Assembly (NCBI RefSeq): GCF_016918075.2
Contig: NZ_JAERPS020000004.1
Span: 310,001-374,000 of the forward strand
Source: Rheinheimera maricola
GTDB taxonomy: Bacteria; Pseudomonadota; Gammaproteobacteria; Enterobacterales; Alteromonadaceae
Reading direction: 5' to 3'
DNA: 64,000 nt
Part shown: positions 1 through 10,147 of the stretch, in pieces
Numbering within the stretch: the stretch's first letter is position 1
Layout of the letters: each line of letters begins with the position of its first letter
Made by a program: the position numbers and the translations under genes
The notes under the pieces: model-generated
The model's database searches: none
Seen by the model: only the letters and a program-made list of their open reading frames with translations
What the model was told of the DNA's origin: nothing

Positions 1-86
1 ACCGTTTTAATGCCCAGTTCTTTACAAGCGCGCAAGATGCGCAGTGCAATCTCGCCGCGGTTGGCAATCAGTACTTTTTCTAGCAT
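1..86 (-). CDS. accC: Acetyl-CoA carboxylase biotin carboxylase subunit, N-terminal fragment
   Basis: Only the first 28 codons are inside the window; the gene runs off the left edge. The reverse strand reads [20 protein letters not shown] and continues CKELGIKT, which is the highly conserved start of AccC, the ATP-dependent enzyme that carboxylates the biotin on AccB in the first step of fatty acid synthesis. It begins 16 bases after the accB stop, the usual accB-accC operon order. The identification rests on the [10 protein letters not shown] motif alone, but that motif and its position behind accB leave little doubt. Confidence 0.93.
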   Translation of the reverse strand, partial: MLEKVLIANRGEIALRILRACKELGIKT

Positions 87-102
87 CAGTCTGCCTTTTG
101 CG

Positions 103-567
103 TTATTCAATCACGAACAGAGGCTGGTCAAATTCGATGGCATCGCCATTCTCTGCCAGAATTTCTTTAACCACACCAGCCTTGTCAGACTGGATTTGGT
201 TCATCATTTTCATTGCTTCAATAATACACAGCGTGTCACCGACTTTTACGCTCTGGCCAACTTCAACGAAGGCTTTAGCCGTGGGAGATGCAGCGCGATA
301 GAATGAGCCTACCATCGGTGATTTTACCACATGACCACTAATAGCTTTAGGTGCGTCTACCGTTGGTGCAGCGGCAGCGGCAGGCGCGGCAGCAGGAGCC
401 GGAGCATACTGCTGTGGTGCCGGAGCGTAGTGCTGCATTGGCGCATAGTGTTGTGCCGGGCCATTGCGGCTAATACGCACTGATTCTTCACCTTCGGTGA
501 TCTCAAGCTCGTTAATGCCTGACTCTTCTAACAGCTCGATCAATTTTTTAATCTTTCTAATATCCAT
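103..567 (-). CDS. accB: Biotin carboxyl carrier protein of acetyl-CoA carboxylase
   Basis: A 154-residue carrier protein that holds the biotin shuttled between biotin carboxylase (AccC) and the carboxyltransferase (AccA/AccD) to make malonyl-CoA. An N-terminal segment (1-35) typical of BCCP is followed by an Ala/Pro/Gln/Tyr-rich flexible linker (about 36-75). The biotinyl domain (78-154) carries the EAMKMMN motif, in which Lys120 is the expected biotinylation site. Length is normal for the family. It lies 20 bases downstream of aroQ and 16 bases upstream of accC, so the three probably form one transcript. Confidence 0.97.
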   Translation of the reverse strand: MDIRKIKKLIELLEESGINELEITEGEESVRISRNGPAQHYAPMQHYAPAPQQYAPAPAAAPAAAAAPTVDAPKAISGHVVKSPMVGSFYRAASPTAKAFVEVGQSVKVGDTLCIIEAMKMMNQIQSDKAGVVKEILAENGDAIEFDQPLFVIE

Positions 568-587
568 GTCTTTTTAGCCTGATTTAG

Positions 588-1046
588 TTATAACTGTTTG
601 GTTGTTTGTAGTGCTGTTACCGCCGCATCAAGAGCGTAGTGATAACCTTTGGCCCCCAGACCGCAGATCACCCCTTTGGCGATATCAGCTAAATACGAGT
701 GGCGGCGAAAATTCTCGCGCGCATGTACATTAGATAAATGTACTTCAATAAACGGTATTGCCACCGCCAGCAGCGCGTCACGAATAGCGACGCTGGTATG
801 AGTAAATGCCGCGGGATTAATCAGAATATAATCCTGCTTACCCAGACTCTGTTGAATAGCCGTTACCAATTCGTGCTCAGCGTTCGATTGTATGTGCGTC
901 AGTTCGACACTTTTCGCTGCGGCCTGTTCCGTCAGGTCGGTAATAATATTATCCAGCGTGGCGGCGCCATACACTGCGGGCTCACGCACGCCCAACATAT
1001 TTAGATTAGGGCCATTTAGAACTAAAATTCGATAAGTTGCCGCCAT
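588..1046 (-). CDS. aroQ: Type II 3-dehydroquinate dehydratase
   Basis: 152 residues, the standard size of the dodecameric type II enzyme that converts 3-dehydroquinate to 3-dehydroshikimate in the shikimate pathway. The N-terminal [10 protein letters not shown] motif (10-19), Tyr26 in REPAVYG (expected catalytic tyrosine), the substrate-binding NPAAFTHTS loop (77-85) and EVHLSN with the likely catalytic His103 are all present. Upstream of accB-accC, an arrangement common in gammaproteobacteria. The ATG at 1046 starts just before the conserved core, so no longer start is needed. Confidence 0.97.
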   Translation of the reverse strand: MAATYRILVLNGPNLNMLGVREPAVYGAATLDNIITDLTEQAAAKSVELTHIQSNAEHELVTAIQQSLGKQDYILINPAAFTHTSVAIRDALLAVAIPFIEVHLSNVHARENFRRHSYLADIAKGVICGLGAKGYHYALDAAVTALQTTKQL

Positions 1047-1167
1047 TTGTGCGTTATTCCCGCTATTTGTTGTGATCCGGCACTATCTTGCCAAAGCTAA
1101 GTGGTAATTGCATCTGTTTGACTAAAATAGGTCATTAACAGCGGCATTGGCTTAACGATAGCGCCTT

Positions 1168-1198
1168 ATTATAGTGAAATCGTGACAAATGGCAGCAA
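1168..1198 (-). promoter_or_regulatory. Candidate promoter for aroQ-accB-accC
   Basis: On the minus strand a perfect -10 hexamer TATAAT (1168-1173) lies 122 bases before the aroQ start, in the only gap that could drive the operon. The best upstream partner is TTGCTG (1193-1198), with a 19-base spacer that is longer than ideal. The -10 is good but the -35 is weak, so this is only a candidate. Confidence 0.35.
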
Positions 1199-1235
1199 AA
1201 TACTGGTCTTATCAGCCAGAGTGTAGCTGGCAGTA

Positions 1236-1260
1236 GGCGGCGCTGTCAGAAAGCGCCGCC
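1236..1260 (-). terminator. GC-rich hairpin downstream of dsbD
   Basis: A perfect 9-base stem (GGCGGCGCT paired with AGCGCCGCC) with a short loop lies 20 bases beyond the dsbD stop. In the direction of dsbD transcription it is not followed by a T tract, so it may be a Rho-independent-like pause or an mRNA-stabilising 3' structure, not a strong terminator. Confidence 0.4.
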
Positions 1261-1279
1261 GGCTGAAGGTTGGATAAAG

Positions 1280-3052
1280 TTATTGTTGCAGCTGTTTGAG
1301 GTGCGCGGCAAACTCTGTAGCATTCATAAAACCGGTGACGCGGGCACTGCTAAGCTCTTCAGCCTCTGGACTAAAAAACAATAGTGTGGGCAGCCCCAGT
1401 ACCTGATAGTTATCCAGTAAGGCCTGATCTTTACGCGTCATCTTCGTCACATCAACCTTTATTAACTGCATAGTTTGCATCTGTGCTTGTACTTCGGCTT
1501 TAGGAAAGGTCAGGTGTTCAAACTCTTTACACGCGATACACCACTCAGCATAAAGATCAACCAGCGTGTAGCGCCCGTTGCTGTCAGCAATTTTCTGTTT
1601 AAGTTCGTCCAGTGTGCTGACTAATTCAAAGCCTTGTTGCTGTGTTACGCCCGCCACCGTTGCTGGGGTTGCTGAGCTTGGCCACCAGTAGCGCACGTTC
1701 AGTAACACGGCGCCAATCAGCAGTAGCTGGCCAGCAATTAACACGCTGGCTTTGGCTGTAGCACTTTGTAGGCTAAACAGGGTGCGATAAAGGTAAACTA
1801 CAAAACACAGCAGCAAAATGCTGCCCGCGGCCAGCACATAACTAAACGGCAGCATGCGCTCGAGTAAAATCAGCGGCACCGCTAACAGCAGGAAACCAAA
1901 CGTGGTTTTTACCGCATTCATCCAGTTACCGGCTTTGGGCAGTAATTTACCGCCTGAGCTGCCCAACAGCAGCAATGGCAGACCCATGCCGAGGCTGAGA
2001 ATATACAAAGTGATAGCACCTAGCACTAAATCGCCGCTTTGAGCCACATAGAGCAGGGCTGCTGATAACGGCGCGGTAGTGCAAGGGGAGGCAATAAGGC
2101 CGGATAGCGCACCCATGGTAAAGGCACCTTTGTGTGAGCCACCTTGCTGGTTGTTGCTAACCTTGCTGATTTTTTCCTGCCAGCTGGAGGGCAGGCTCAG
2201 ATTAAACACGCCAAACATGGCTAATGCCAGTAAGACAAAAATAACACTGGCAACAATTAACACTGCCGGGTGCTGCATATAGCCTTGAAATTTCACGCCC
2301 AGGCTGGCAACAACCAGACCCAGCAATGAATAGGTAATAGCCATACCCTGGACATAAGAAAACGACAGTGTAAAGGCACGTTTGCTGGATAACTGCTTAC
2401 CCTGGCCAACAATAATACTGGTTAAAATGGGGTACATTGGAAACACACAGGGCGTAAATGCTAAGCCTAAGCCAAGTAAGAAAAAGCCAGCCAGGGTTGC
2501 TAAACTTGCACCATCGCTAAGCTTTGCTGCCAGGGTATTCTGGCTTGATACCAATGTGTTACCACTGATTTCTGCTGTGGTAGTGTCTGCAGCATTATCG
2601 GTTTTAAGTGGTAATATCGGTAGCTCTTTGGTAACCGGCGGATAGCACAAACCTGCCTCGGCACAGCCCATATACTGGATTTTAAATACTGCATCTTCAC
2701 TTACGTCGGTAAGCGGAATACGCAGCTTCAACTGATGAAAATAAACATCGGTCACGCCGAAAAATTCATCTTCTATTGTCATGCTTGCTGGGTAGGTTGG
2801 ATGGGAGAAACTAACCGCTATACCACCAAGTTTGATTTTGTCCTTATATAGATAATAGCCATCGGCGATGGTCCAGCTGACTATCAGCTCATCCTCACGT
2901 TGCACAAAATCAAATACAAACGCCTGTTCAACAGGTAGAAATTTATCATCAGCTTGTAGCAAACTGTCGAGCACCGAACTCTGTTGTGCCTGCGATGGCG
3001 ACGTAAACAGGGTGCACCAGAAAAGAAATGGCAATAAAAACACTTTAAACAT
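1280..3052 (-). CDS. dsbD: Thiol:disulfide interchange protein DsbD
   Basis: 590 residues. DsbD carries electrons from cytoplasmic thioredoxin across the inner membrane to periplasmic DsbC, DsbG and CcmG. A signal peptide (about 1-22, ending SQA) precedes the periplasmic alpha domain with its Cys130/Cys136 pair in GCAEAGLCYPP. The central membrane domain follows, with redox cysteines in TPCVFPMYP and SPCTTAP. The C-terminal thioredoxin-fold gamma domain has EWCIACK (Cys505, Cys508). All six catalytic cysteines are present, so the protein looks functional. It is transcribed towards aroQ, with 233 bases between them. Confidence 0.97.
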   Translation of the reverse strand: MFKVFLLPFLFWCTLFTSPSQAQQSSVLDSLLQADDKFLPVEQAFVFDFVQREDELIVSWTIADGYYLYKDKIKLGGIAVSFSHPTYPASMTIEDEFFGVTDVYFHQLKLRIPLTDVSEDAVFKIQYMGCAEAGLCYPPVTKELPILPLKTDNAADTTTAEISGNTLVSSQNTLAAKLSDGASLATLAGFFLLGLGLAFTPCVFPMYPILTSIIVGQGKQLSSKRAFTLSFSYVQGMAITYSLLGLVVASLGVKFQGYMQHPAVLIVASVIFVLLALAMFGVFNLSLPSSWQEKISKVSNNQQGGSHKGAFTMGALSGLIASPCTTAPLSAALLYVAQSGDLVLGAITLYILSLGMGLPLLLLGSSGGKLLPKAGNWMNAVKTTFGFLLLAVPLILLERMLPFSYVLAAGSILLLCFVVYLYRTLFSLQSATAKASVLIAGQLLLIGAVLLNVRYWWPSSATPATVAGVTQQQGFELVSTLDELKQKIADSNGRYTLVDLYAEWCIACKEFEHLTFPKAEVQAQMQTMQLIKVDVTKMTRKDQALLDNYQVLGLPTLLFFSPEAEELSSARVTGFMNATEFAAHLKQLQQ

Positions 3053-3256
3053 CAGCTTATACTTCCTTAAAAACGCCGTGCGTGGTTTTGGCGTTACACT
3101 AACATGACTGTGCTATACGACGATAGCGACCAGCCGGTTTTAGCTATGCGACTAAGTGCACAGTGCTACAGACCAGTGCCAGACGCAGTCTATTTCAGTC
3201 TGCAATAAAATAGCTGTTGTGGCTTAAGCACAAATTAAGAAATTTTCAAATTACCC

Positions 3257-3285
3257 CTTGGATTTTTTTCCGTCTTACCCCATAT
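3257..3285 (+). promoter_or_regulatory. Sigma-32 (heat-shock) promoter of groESL
   Basis: CTTGGAT (3257-3263), a 14-base spacer, then CCCCATAT (3278-3285). This fits the RpoH consensus CTTGAAA-N13-17-CCCCATNT very closely, with a perfect -10 element. The groES start is 58 bases further on. groESL is a classic sigma-32 target, so context and sequence agree. Confidence 0.85.
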
Positions 3286-3343
3286 ACCGACCAGACAATT
3301 TAACACCCATGTTAAAACACAAAATAGCTTTAGGAGATAGAGC

Positions 3344-3634
3344 ATGAATATTCGTCCTTTACATGATCGTGTCATCATTAAACGTTTAGAAGCTGAGAGT
3401 AAATCAGCAGGTGGCATCGTGTTGACTGGCGCTTCAGCGGAAAAATCTAGCCGTGGTGAAGTGGTCGCAGTTGGCTTAGGCCGCGTGTTAGATAACGGTG
3501 ATGTTAAGCCGTTAGACGTTAAAGTGGGTGACAAGGTACTGTTTGGTGCCTACGTAGAGCGCACCGAGAAAATAGACGGTCAAGAATATGTTATCACCAA
3601 AGAAGACAATATTTTAGGTGTAATTCTGGATTAA
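3344..3634 (+). CDS. groS: Co-chaperonin GroES
   Basis: 96 residues, the usual length of the heptameric 10-kDa lid of the GroEL chaperonin. It begins [14 protein letters not shown] and contains the mobile loop (about 16-33, SAGGIVLTG) that docks on GroEL, and the ENILGVILD end. The start is set by a strong AGGAG nine bases before the ATG. It is the first gene of the two-gene groESL operon, 48 bases before groEL, behind the heat-shock promoter at 3257. Confidence 0.98.
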   Translation: MNIRPLHDRVIIKRLEAESKSAGGIVLTGASAEKSSRGEVVAVGLGRVLDNGDVKPLDVKVGDKVLFGAYVERTEKIDGQEYVITKEDNILGVILD

Positions 3635-3661
3635 TTCTCCGGTAAAACTTTCCCCGATTAA

Positions 3662-5320
<1,659 letters not shown>

Positions 5321-5346
5321 ACCCTATGTAAGTGGCCACTTACTAC

Positions 5347-5380
5347 AAAACCCCAGATAAAAGCTGGGGTTTTGCTTTTT
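5347..5380 (+). terminator. Rho-independent terminator of groESL
   Basis: AAAACCCCAG (5347-5356) pairs with CTGGGGTTTT (5364-5373) around a 7-base loop, followed by GCTTTTT. It lies 26 bases past the groEL stop. Confidence 0.9.
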
Positions 5381-5541
5381 CTGCCAGGCAATATGTCTTG
5401 GCTGGCTACATTTTTATACAAAACAGTTCAGCTAACGCTCATGCAATAGCGCTATAGTTAGTTAATTCACTAAACTTAACACCATCGGCTGGTTTTAATG
5501 TTGATGGCGGATAAAGTGGCAATTGAAGTAGGAGACTGACA

Positions 5542-6081
5542 ATGCGTAAAATATTATTGTTGTGTGGTTTAACCGTGTTAGCTACCACAGCGGTGCAAGC
5601 TGGTGAGGTGAAAGTTACGTGGCAGGAACCGGAAAAATTCACCGATATCCGCCCTGCTAATGACAATCGCAAAGCATATCGCGCCAGAGTGATAAAAAAG
5701 TTTGAAGGCTTTTTTACCGATATGGCATCTGACTTGCCGCAAGGTTACCAATGGGACATTACGGTAACTGATATCGATTTAGCTGGTGATGTAGACTATT
5801 TTGCCGGTGGCGCAGGCAACGCATTGCGTATTGTTAAAGATATATATTCACCTGCAATCAAATTTAATTACGTACTGCGTGACAAGCATGGCGAAGAAGT
5901 TGCTAACGGTGAAGAAAAGCTGCGTGATATGAGCTTTATGCAACAGTTGCGGTCTAGCAACAGTAATGAAGAGTTTCGTTACGAAAAACAAATGTTGCAG
6001 GATTGGTTCAAAAAAGAGTTACAGCCTAAAGTAGAGCAGTATGCCCAGTCGCTGCCTAAAGTAAGCGGGCCAACGCCTTAA
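5542..6081 (+). CDS. Exported DUF3016 family protein
   Basis: 179 residues. A signal peptide (about 1-20, MRKILLLCGL..AVQA) precedes the DUF3016 domain, recognisable from the opening VTWQEPEKFTDIRPA and the central D.DLAGDVDYF segment. DUF3016 proteins are periplasmic or secreted proteins of unknown function found mainly in Shewanella, Alteromonas and relatives. A GGAG sits nine bases before the ATG. It has its own gap upstream (about 220 bases after groEL) and is convergent with the next gene, so it is likely expressed alone. I cannot assign a biochemical role. Confidence 0.85.
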   Translation: MRKILLLCGLTVLATTAVQAGEVKVTWQEPEKFTDIRPANDNRKAYRARVIKKFEGFFTDMASDLPQGYQWDITVTDIDLAGDVDYFAGGAGNALRIVKDIYSPAIKFNYVLRDKHGEEVANGEEKLRDMSFMQQLRSSNSNEEFRYEKQMLQDWFKKELQPKVEQYAQSLPKVSGPTP

Positions 6082-6092
6082 AAGGCTGTTTG

Positions 6093-6362
6093 CTACAGAA
6101 AACTGGCAATTTGCCGGTAAATATCGACGGCTTCCTGCCGGCTCAACTGACCGGTAGATGCAACCTTACCGATGCTGCTAGTTACCCTGACGAAGTCGCG
6201 CTCGCTTTCGGCTTGCGTTTCTGTTGCTGCCTTTGCAACAGCTGTTGACGCTAGCGTGCTGCTGATAGCCGGCGCGGCTGATTCAACACTTGTGCTGAAC
6301 TGCCGGCCAATATCTGCCGTTATTTGATTAACGCTGTTCACGTAATTGCCTATTACCGACAT
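6093..6362 (-). CDS. Small hypothetical protein, Ala/Ser/Thr-rich
   Basis: 89 residues (MSVIGNYVNSVNQITADIGR...). An in-frame ATG exists 12 bases upstream, but its own codons form the GGAGGT ribosome-binding site five bases before the ATG at 6362, so that later ATG is the probable start. The middle (about 20-50) is rich in Ser, Ala and Thr and the C-terminal third (GKVASTGQLSRQEAVDIYRQ) looks helical. There is no signal peptide, transmembrane segment or recognised domain. It converges on the DUF3016 gene with an 11-base gap. The near-perfect ribosome-binding site argues that it is real. Confidence 0.65.
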   Translation of the reverse strand: MSVIGNYVNSVNQITADIGRQFSTSVESAAPAISSTLASTAVAKAATETQAESERDFVRVTSSIGKVASTGQLSRQEAVDIYRQIASFL

Positions 6363-6442
6363 ACCGACCTCCATTTAGCTATAGCGTAGTGGAGCCGGTA
6401 GCCAGCATTAGATTATTTTGTGAACAATAAAGTTGCCTTATT

Positions 6443-6751
6443 TTATTTTGTTATAACAGCGCGGAAACTCGCTAAAGTTTGATGCAGTTGTTTCAGTTGC
6501 TTAACAACCCGCTCTAATGTGGCGGTGTTAAACTGCTGGCTTTGCCGCATAGCAGCTATCTGCTCTGCTGTTTCGCCCAGGTACGGCATAAAGCGGTTGC
6601 TCGACGCCTGGAACAGCGTGTTATCGGCAAAAATGCGCTGATGCTTGGCCTGGCCCTGTTGTTGCAGACTATCTAACAAAGCATCGGCATCCAGCGCTTT
6701 GCGATACAGTTCTTTTAAATTGTCATCAAGTTGATTAAGTAAGGTGTCCAT
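6443..6751 (-). CDS. PriC-like small protein (possible primosomal replication protein N'')
   Basis: 102 residues, predicted all-helical, with no membrane segment. The segment FADNTLFQASSNRFMPYL, followed by GETAEQIAAM, resembles the F..HLF......Q..L.EA...L..L pattern of PriC, which restarts stalled replication forks by binding SSB and loading DnaB. PriC is usually about 175 residues, so this would be only its N-terminal domain, and the similarity is recalled, not computed. The Gln-rich helices with leucine spacing could equally be an unrelated small coiled-coil protein. It stands alone on the minus strand, divergent from merC. Confidence 0.45.
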   Translation of the reverse strand: MDTLLNQLDDNLKELYRKALDADALLDSLQQQGQAKHQRIFADNTLFQASSNRFMPYLGETAEQIAAMRQSQQFNTATLERVVKQLKQLHQTLASFRAVITK

Positions 6752-6814
6752 AAAACGGCTACTACTGATAAATGTAGCGCTATTATGCCATAACGCCGGC
6801 CATGCTTCAGCCGC

Positions 6815-6834
6815 TTAAAGCGGATCCGCTTTAA
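6815..6834. repeat. Perfect 20-bp palindrome
   Basis: TTAAAGCGGATCCGCTTTAA reads the same on both strands. It lies in the divergent gap between the PriC-like gene and merC, 60 bases upstream of the Zur-like site. No plus-strand gene ends just before it, so a terminator role is unlikely, and a dimeric regulator operator is possible. Confidence 0.6.
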
Positions 6835-6874
6835 CGTTATTTTTAGAGCTGACCATTTCTTTGTATGATGTTTT

Positions 6875-6887
6875 GTTATATTATCTC
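6875..6887 (+). promoter_or_regulatory. Candidate Zur-binding site upstream of merC
   Basis: GTTATATTATCTC matches the core GTTATANTATAAC of the gammaproteobacterial Zur box at 11 of 13 positions, counting the free base. It lies 34 bases before the merC start, where it could overlap the promoter. A zur gene is present at 33701. The outer arms of the consensus are poorly matched, so this is suggestive only. Confidence 0.4.
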
Positions 6888-6920
6888 GTTCCTCGCAATT
6901 TAGCGTTTAGAGTGAGTAAC

Positions 6921-7313
6921 GTGTTAGCCATTGTAAGAAATGTATTTGATAAAGTAGGTATTACCGTGACGTCGCTTTGCGCCATTCACTGCATACTGCT
7001 GCCTGTCATTTTACCTGTGCTGCCGTTGCTGGGCTTAAGCGTTGGCCATAATCACGCCTTTGAGCGTATTATGCTTTTAACAACAATGGTACTGGGTTTT
7101 ATTGCGTTGTTTATCGGGTTTCACCGCTATCATCGAAAGCTGTATCCATTTTACTCGTTGTTCTTAGGCGTATTTATTTATTGGCAAAAAGATGTCTGGG
7201 GCCATGAATACGAGCACGCCGTGCTTATTGTAGGTGCATCCTTGGTGGTGCTAGCCCACGTAATGAATATGCGGCTATGTAACAGCTGCAATAGTTGTGA
7301 AGACGCGCATTAG
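6921..7313 (+). CDS. MerC-domain inner membrane protein (putative metal uptake)
   Basis: About 130 residues with four hydrophobic segments. The MerC signature is the cysteine pair in SLCAIHCILLP at the first membrane helix, and the C-terminus has further cysteines (LCNSCNSCEDAH) that could bind metal. MerC proteins carry Hg(II) in mer operons, but chromosomal homologues with no mer genes nearby are often associated with zinc limitation. An open frame extends back to a TTG at 6861 without a ribosome-binding site, and that stretch overlaps the Zur-like site. The GTG at 6921, with a weak purine-rich sequence before it, is preferred. GTG at 6912 is also possible. Confidence 0.75.
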   Translation: MLAIVRNVFDKVGITVTSLCAIHCILLPVILPVLPLLGLSVGHNHAFERIMLLTTMVLGFIALFIGFHRYHRKLYPFYSLFLGVFIYWQKDVWGHEYEHAVLIVGASLVVLAHVMNMRLCNSCNSCEDAH

Positions 7314-7327
7314 CGATACCTATTAGG

Positions 7328-7353
7328 AAAATCCCGCCGTGGCGGGATTTTTG
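7328..7353. terminator. Bidirectional terminator between merC and the convergent phosphodiesterase gene
   Basis: AAATCCCGCC and GGCGGGATTT form a perfect stem around GT, flanked by A and T runs on both sides. It lies between two convergent genes, so it can serve both. Confidence 0.85.
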
Positions 7354-7362
7354 CTTTAAGGT

Positions 7363-8064
7363 TCAGCTATTATCTGTCAACAGCGCTTTGCTTCTCGCCG
7401 GATAGTTGCTAAAGATACCATCCACACCATACTGCTGCAGTCTGGCGATATCATCTGCCTGGTCGACGGTATACACATACACGTTTAAACCACGCGCTTT
7501 GGCATCTGTAACAAATGCCTGATTAATAAAGCTGACATCGCAATTAATAGAGTAAGCCTGCAGCTGCTGGGCAAAGGCGGCGTAGTCGACAGCTAAGCAG
7601 GCGGTTAGGGCGCCCAGTTGTAAATCTGGCTGCTGCCGTTTTAGGTCTGCCAGCAAGTGATGGTTAAAAGATGATATCAGCAAGCGGTTAGGGTCGAAAT
7701 GCAGCTCGCGCTGTGCCTGGTCTAGTAAAACTAGTAGCGGCGCTACCGTGTCTTCGCCTTTAAGCTCGATATTCAGCCACAACGAAGTTGGCGCTAGCAA
7801 TTGCAGCACTTGCCAGAGTGTTGGAATGCGCTGGCCGCGGCCGGCGTCCAATTGCATCAGTTGCTCAATAGTGTATTGATAAATACTGCCGCTGCCATTG
7901 GTAGTGCGCGCCAGATGATGATCATGAATAACAATAAGTTCGCCATCTACGGCGAACACATCTATTTCTATAGCGTCTGCACCCTGAACTATGGCCTGTT
8001 CAATGGCCAGTAAGGTGTTTTCCGGATAGTCGCCGCTGGCGCCACGATGAGCAATGATTTGCAT
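7363..8064 (-). CDS. Glycerophosphodiester phosphodiesterase
   Basis: 233 residues of the GDPD TIM-barrel family, which hydrolyses glycerophosphodiesters to glycerol 3-phosphate and an alcohol with a divalent metal. The catalytic residues are visible: His6 in AHRG, Glu33 and Asp35 in AIEIDV, and His47-Asp48 in VIHDHH. There is no signal peptide, so it is cytoplasmic and UgpQ-like. It sits 44 bases downstream of psd on the same strand, which fits a phospholipid-turnover context. The specific substrate is not resolved from sequence. Confidence 0.92.
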   Translation of the reverse strand: MQIIAHRGASGDYPENTLLAIEQAIVQGADAIEIDVFAVDGELIVIHDHHLARTTNGSGSIYQYTIEQLMQLDAGRGQRIPTLWQVLQLLAPTSLWLNIELKGEDTVAPLLVLLDQAQRELHFDPNRLLISSFNHHLLADLKRQQPDLQLGALTACLAVDYAAFAQQLQAYSINCDVSFINQAFVTDAKARGLNVYVYTVDQADDIARLQQYGVDGIFSNYPARSKALLTDNS

Positions 8065-8108
8065 AGTGCATTCTCCATGTCTGCGTACGCCGGCAGTGTG
8101 CCTCGTTG

Positions 8109-8966
8109 TCAGTTTACTTTAGCAAAAGGCGCACCCATGCGGGTTACTGTGCCAGGCTGCTGCTCTTCAAGAAATTGCAGCTTATCGGCAGGGAATGCCA
8201 ATACTACGGTTGAACCCAACTTAAAGCGGCCCATTTCTGCGCCTTTTTTCAGCGTAATGGCATTTTTGCCCTGCGCCGGATAAGTCCAGCGGAATACATT
8301 CTTACCGGCCGGCGGCGTAACGGTGCCAGCCCAGACGGTTTCAATGCTGGCAACGATGGTTGCGCCCACTAATACCAGCGCCATCGGGCCCAGTTCAGTG
8401 TCAAAAATTGTGACCACGCGCTCGTTACGGGCAAATAAGTCAGGCACGTTTTCGGCTGTTAACGGATTTACTGAAAATAAATCGCCTGGCACATAAATCA
8501 TCTGGCGTAAGGTGCCGGTTAGCGGCATATGAATACGATGATAGTCTTTCGGTGCCAAGTAGATGGTAGCAAATTCGCCACCAATAAACGGCTCAGCAGT
8601 AGCGATGTCGCCGCCCAGCAGAGCCTGCAGTGAGTAACTGTGGTTCTTTGCCTGCACCAGCTGGCCTTGCACTATTGGCCCTAACTGGCTGATACAGCCA
8701 TCTACCGGATGCGCAACGATATTGTCCTCTGTAGCTAGTGGCCTGATACCGTCTTTTAACGGCCTGGTAAAAAATTCATTAAAACTGGCGTAGTCTTCTG
8801 CCCGTTCAAACTGCGCCTCAGCCATATTAATGTTGTAGGCTTTGATAAAACGGCTAATTAAAAAGTGACTCAACCAGCCTAATTTAGCGGCGGCCAGCTT
8901 GCCGACCAGGCGTGAAATTAAATGCTTTGGCATTAGGTACTGCAGGGTAATTTTTAAATTATCCAT
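8109..8966 (-). CDS. psd: Phosphatidylserine decarboxylase proenzyme
   Basis: 285 residues. The membrane-bound enzyme makes phosphatidylethanolamine from phosphatidylserine. The self-cleavage motif LGST is present, with expected cleavage between Gly251 and Ser252 to give the beta chain and a pyruvoyl-capped alpha chain. The catalytic HPVDG (about 88-92), KDYHRIHMP and FFTRPLK motifs are also clear. It follows rsgA by 35 bases, the same rsgA-psd order as in E. coli, and is probably co-transcribed with it. Confidence 0.97.
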   Translation of the reverse strand: MDNLKITLQYLMPKHLISRLVGKLAAAKLGWLSHFLISRFIKAYNINMAEAQFERAEDYASFNEFFTRPLKDGIRPLATEDNIVAHPVDGCISQLGPIVQGQLVQAKNHSYSLQALLGGDIATAEPFIGGEFATIYLAPKDYHRIHMPLTGTLRQMIYVPGDLFSVNPLTAENVPDLFARNERVVTIFDTELGPMALVLVGATIVASIETVWAGTVTPPAGKNVFRWTYPAQGKNAITLKKGAEMGRFKLGSTVVLAFPADKLQFLEEQQPGTVTRMGAPFAKVN

Positions 8967-9001
8967 TGTGCTCTCTGTAGTAAGTTGATCATGGTTAAAA
9001 G

Positions 9002-10036
9002 TTAAAAATGATTTGGTTTGTCTTGCGCCATACTGGCGAGGATTTTTAAATAGCTGTCGTAACGTTCCTGGCTTACATCACCGCTTTGTACTGCATGCAT
9101 AATGGCACAACCTGGGTCGCTAATGTGTTTGCAGTCACGAAATTTGCAGCGACCAAGCCAGGGCGAAAATTCGGTAAAGCCGTTAGTAACTTCTTCTGCT
9201 GTCAAATGCCATAAGGCAAATTCACGAATACCGGGTGAGTCAATTAAATCGCCGCCATCTGGCAAATGATACAGTCGCGATACCGTTGTAGTATGCTGTC
9301 CCAAGCCGGAGTTAGTTGACACTTCCTGCGTGTGCGCTTCAAGCCCCGGCATTAAGTTATTCATCAGCGACGATTTGCCTACGCCGGACTGGCCGACAAA
9401 AATACTGGTACCACTGTGTAAATAATCTAGCAGCTGCTGCATACCCATGCCGCTTTTAGCGCTGACCGCTAAGAAGTCATAACCAAGTTTACGATACAGC
9501 GCCAATTGTTGCTCTGTTTCTGCCAATTCTTCGCTGCTGAGTAAATCAACCTTGTTAATTACCAGCAAAGGCTTGATGCCAGTCATTTCCGCAGCAACTA
9601 AATAGCGGTCGATAATGTTTAGCGACAATGCCGGTAACACCGCAGAAACAATAATCATTAACTCAATGTTGGCCGCTACCGGCTTTAAGCCGTCGTAAAA
9701 ATCTGGCCGCAACAGCACTGACGTGCGCTCTTCTACGGCATCAATGACACCATCAACGCCGCCAGTCGGTTGTAGCGATCGACGCCACACCACGCGATCA
9801 CCGGTAACCAGTGATGCAACAGAGCGGCGCATGTTGCAGCGAATAACGTCGCCGTTGCTGTCTTCCACGTCAGCGTGTTGACCAAAGCGGCTTAACACCA
9901 GGCCTGATTCGACCGGCGCAAAGCTGGCGTCATCAACCGATTCGACACCTTTGTTTTTGGCACTGCGCAGCCGTTTGCCGGCATTGTCAACAATGCGTTG
10001 TTGCTGGCGCTGGGTAAGATGCTTTTTCTTCGTCAC
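9002..10036 (-). CDS. rsgA: Ribosome small-subunit-dependent GTPase RsgA
   Basis: 344 residues from the chosen GTG. RsgA is the circularly permuted GTPase that checks late 30S maturation. An OB-fold N-terminus is followed by G4 (INKVD), then G1 (GQSGVGKSS) and G3 (DSPGIREF), and a C-terminal zinc knuckle (CKFRDCKH...C). An ATG 93 bases further upstream is in frame, but those codons do not look like RsgA and would run into the promoter of divergent orn. The GTG at 10036, which gives the family-like start [11 protein letters not shown], is preferred, though its ribosome-binding site is weak. Confidence 0.95.
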   Translation of the reverse strand: MTKKKHLTQRQQQRIVDNAGKRLRSAKNKGVESVDDASFAPVESGLVLSRFGQHADVEDSNGDVIRCNMRRSVASLVTGDRVVWRRSLQPTGGVDGVIDAVEERTSVLLRPDFYDGLKPVAANIELMIIVSAVLPALSLNIIDRYLVAAEMTGIKPLLVINKVDLLSSEELAETEQQLALYRKLGYDFLAVSAKSGMGMQQLLDYLHSGTSIFVGQSGVGKSSLMNNLMPGLEAHTQEVSTNSGLGQHTTTVSRLYHLPDGGDLIDSPGIREFALWHLTAEEVTNGFTEFSPWLGRCKFRDCKHISDPGCAIMHAVQSGDVSQERYDSYLKILASMAQDKPNHF

Positions 10037-10147
10037 TGCTGTTGTTATCGCTCTGAGGTAAAGGATGCTATTACTGCTAAGCTTAGGGCGTGTATGATAC
10101 CCGTATTCTGTAAATGAACAAAGCAGCACACTACTTAGGGGCTTTTA

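Noticed and set aside
3104..3208. 34-codon ORF upstream of groES
   Set aside because: No ribosome-binding site and no sign of conservation; likely chance.
10037..10129. Longer N-terminus for rsgA from an ATG at 10129
   Set aside because: The extra 31 residues are unlike RsgA and would occupy the orn promoter region; GTG at 10036 gives the family start.
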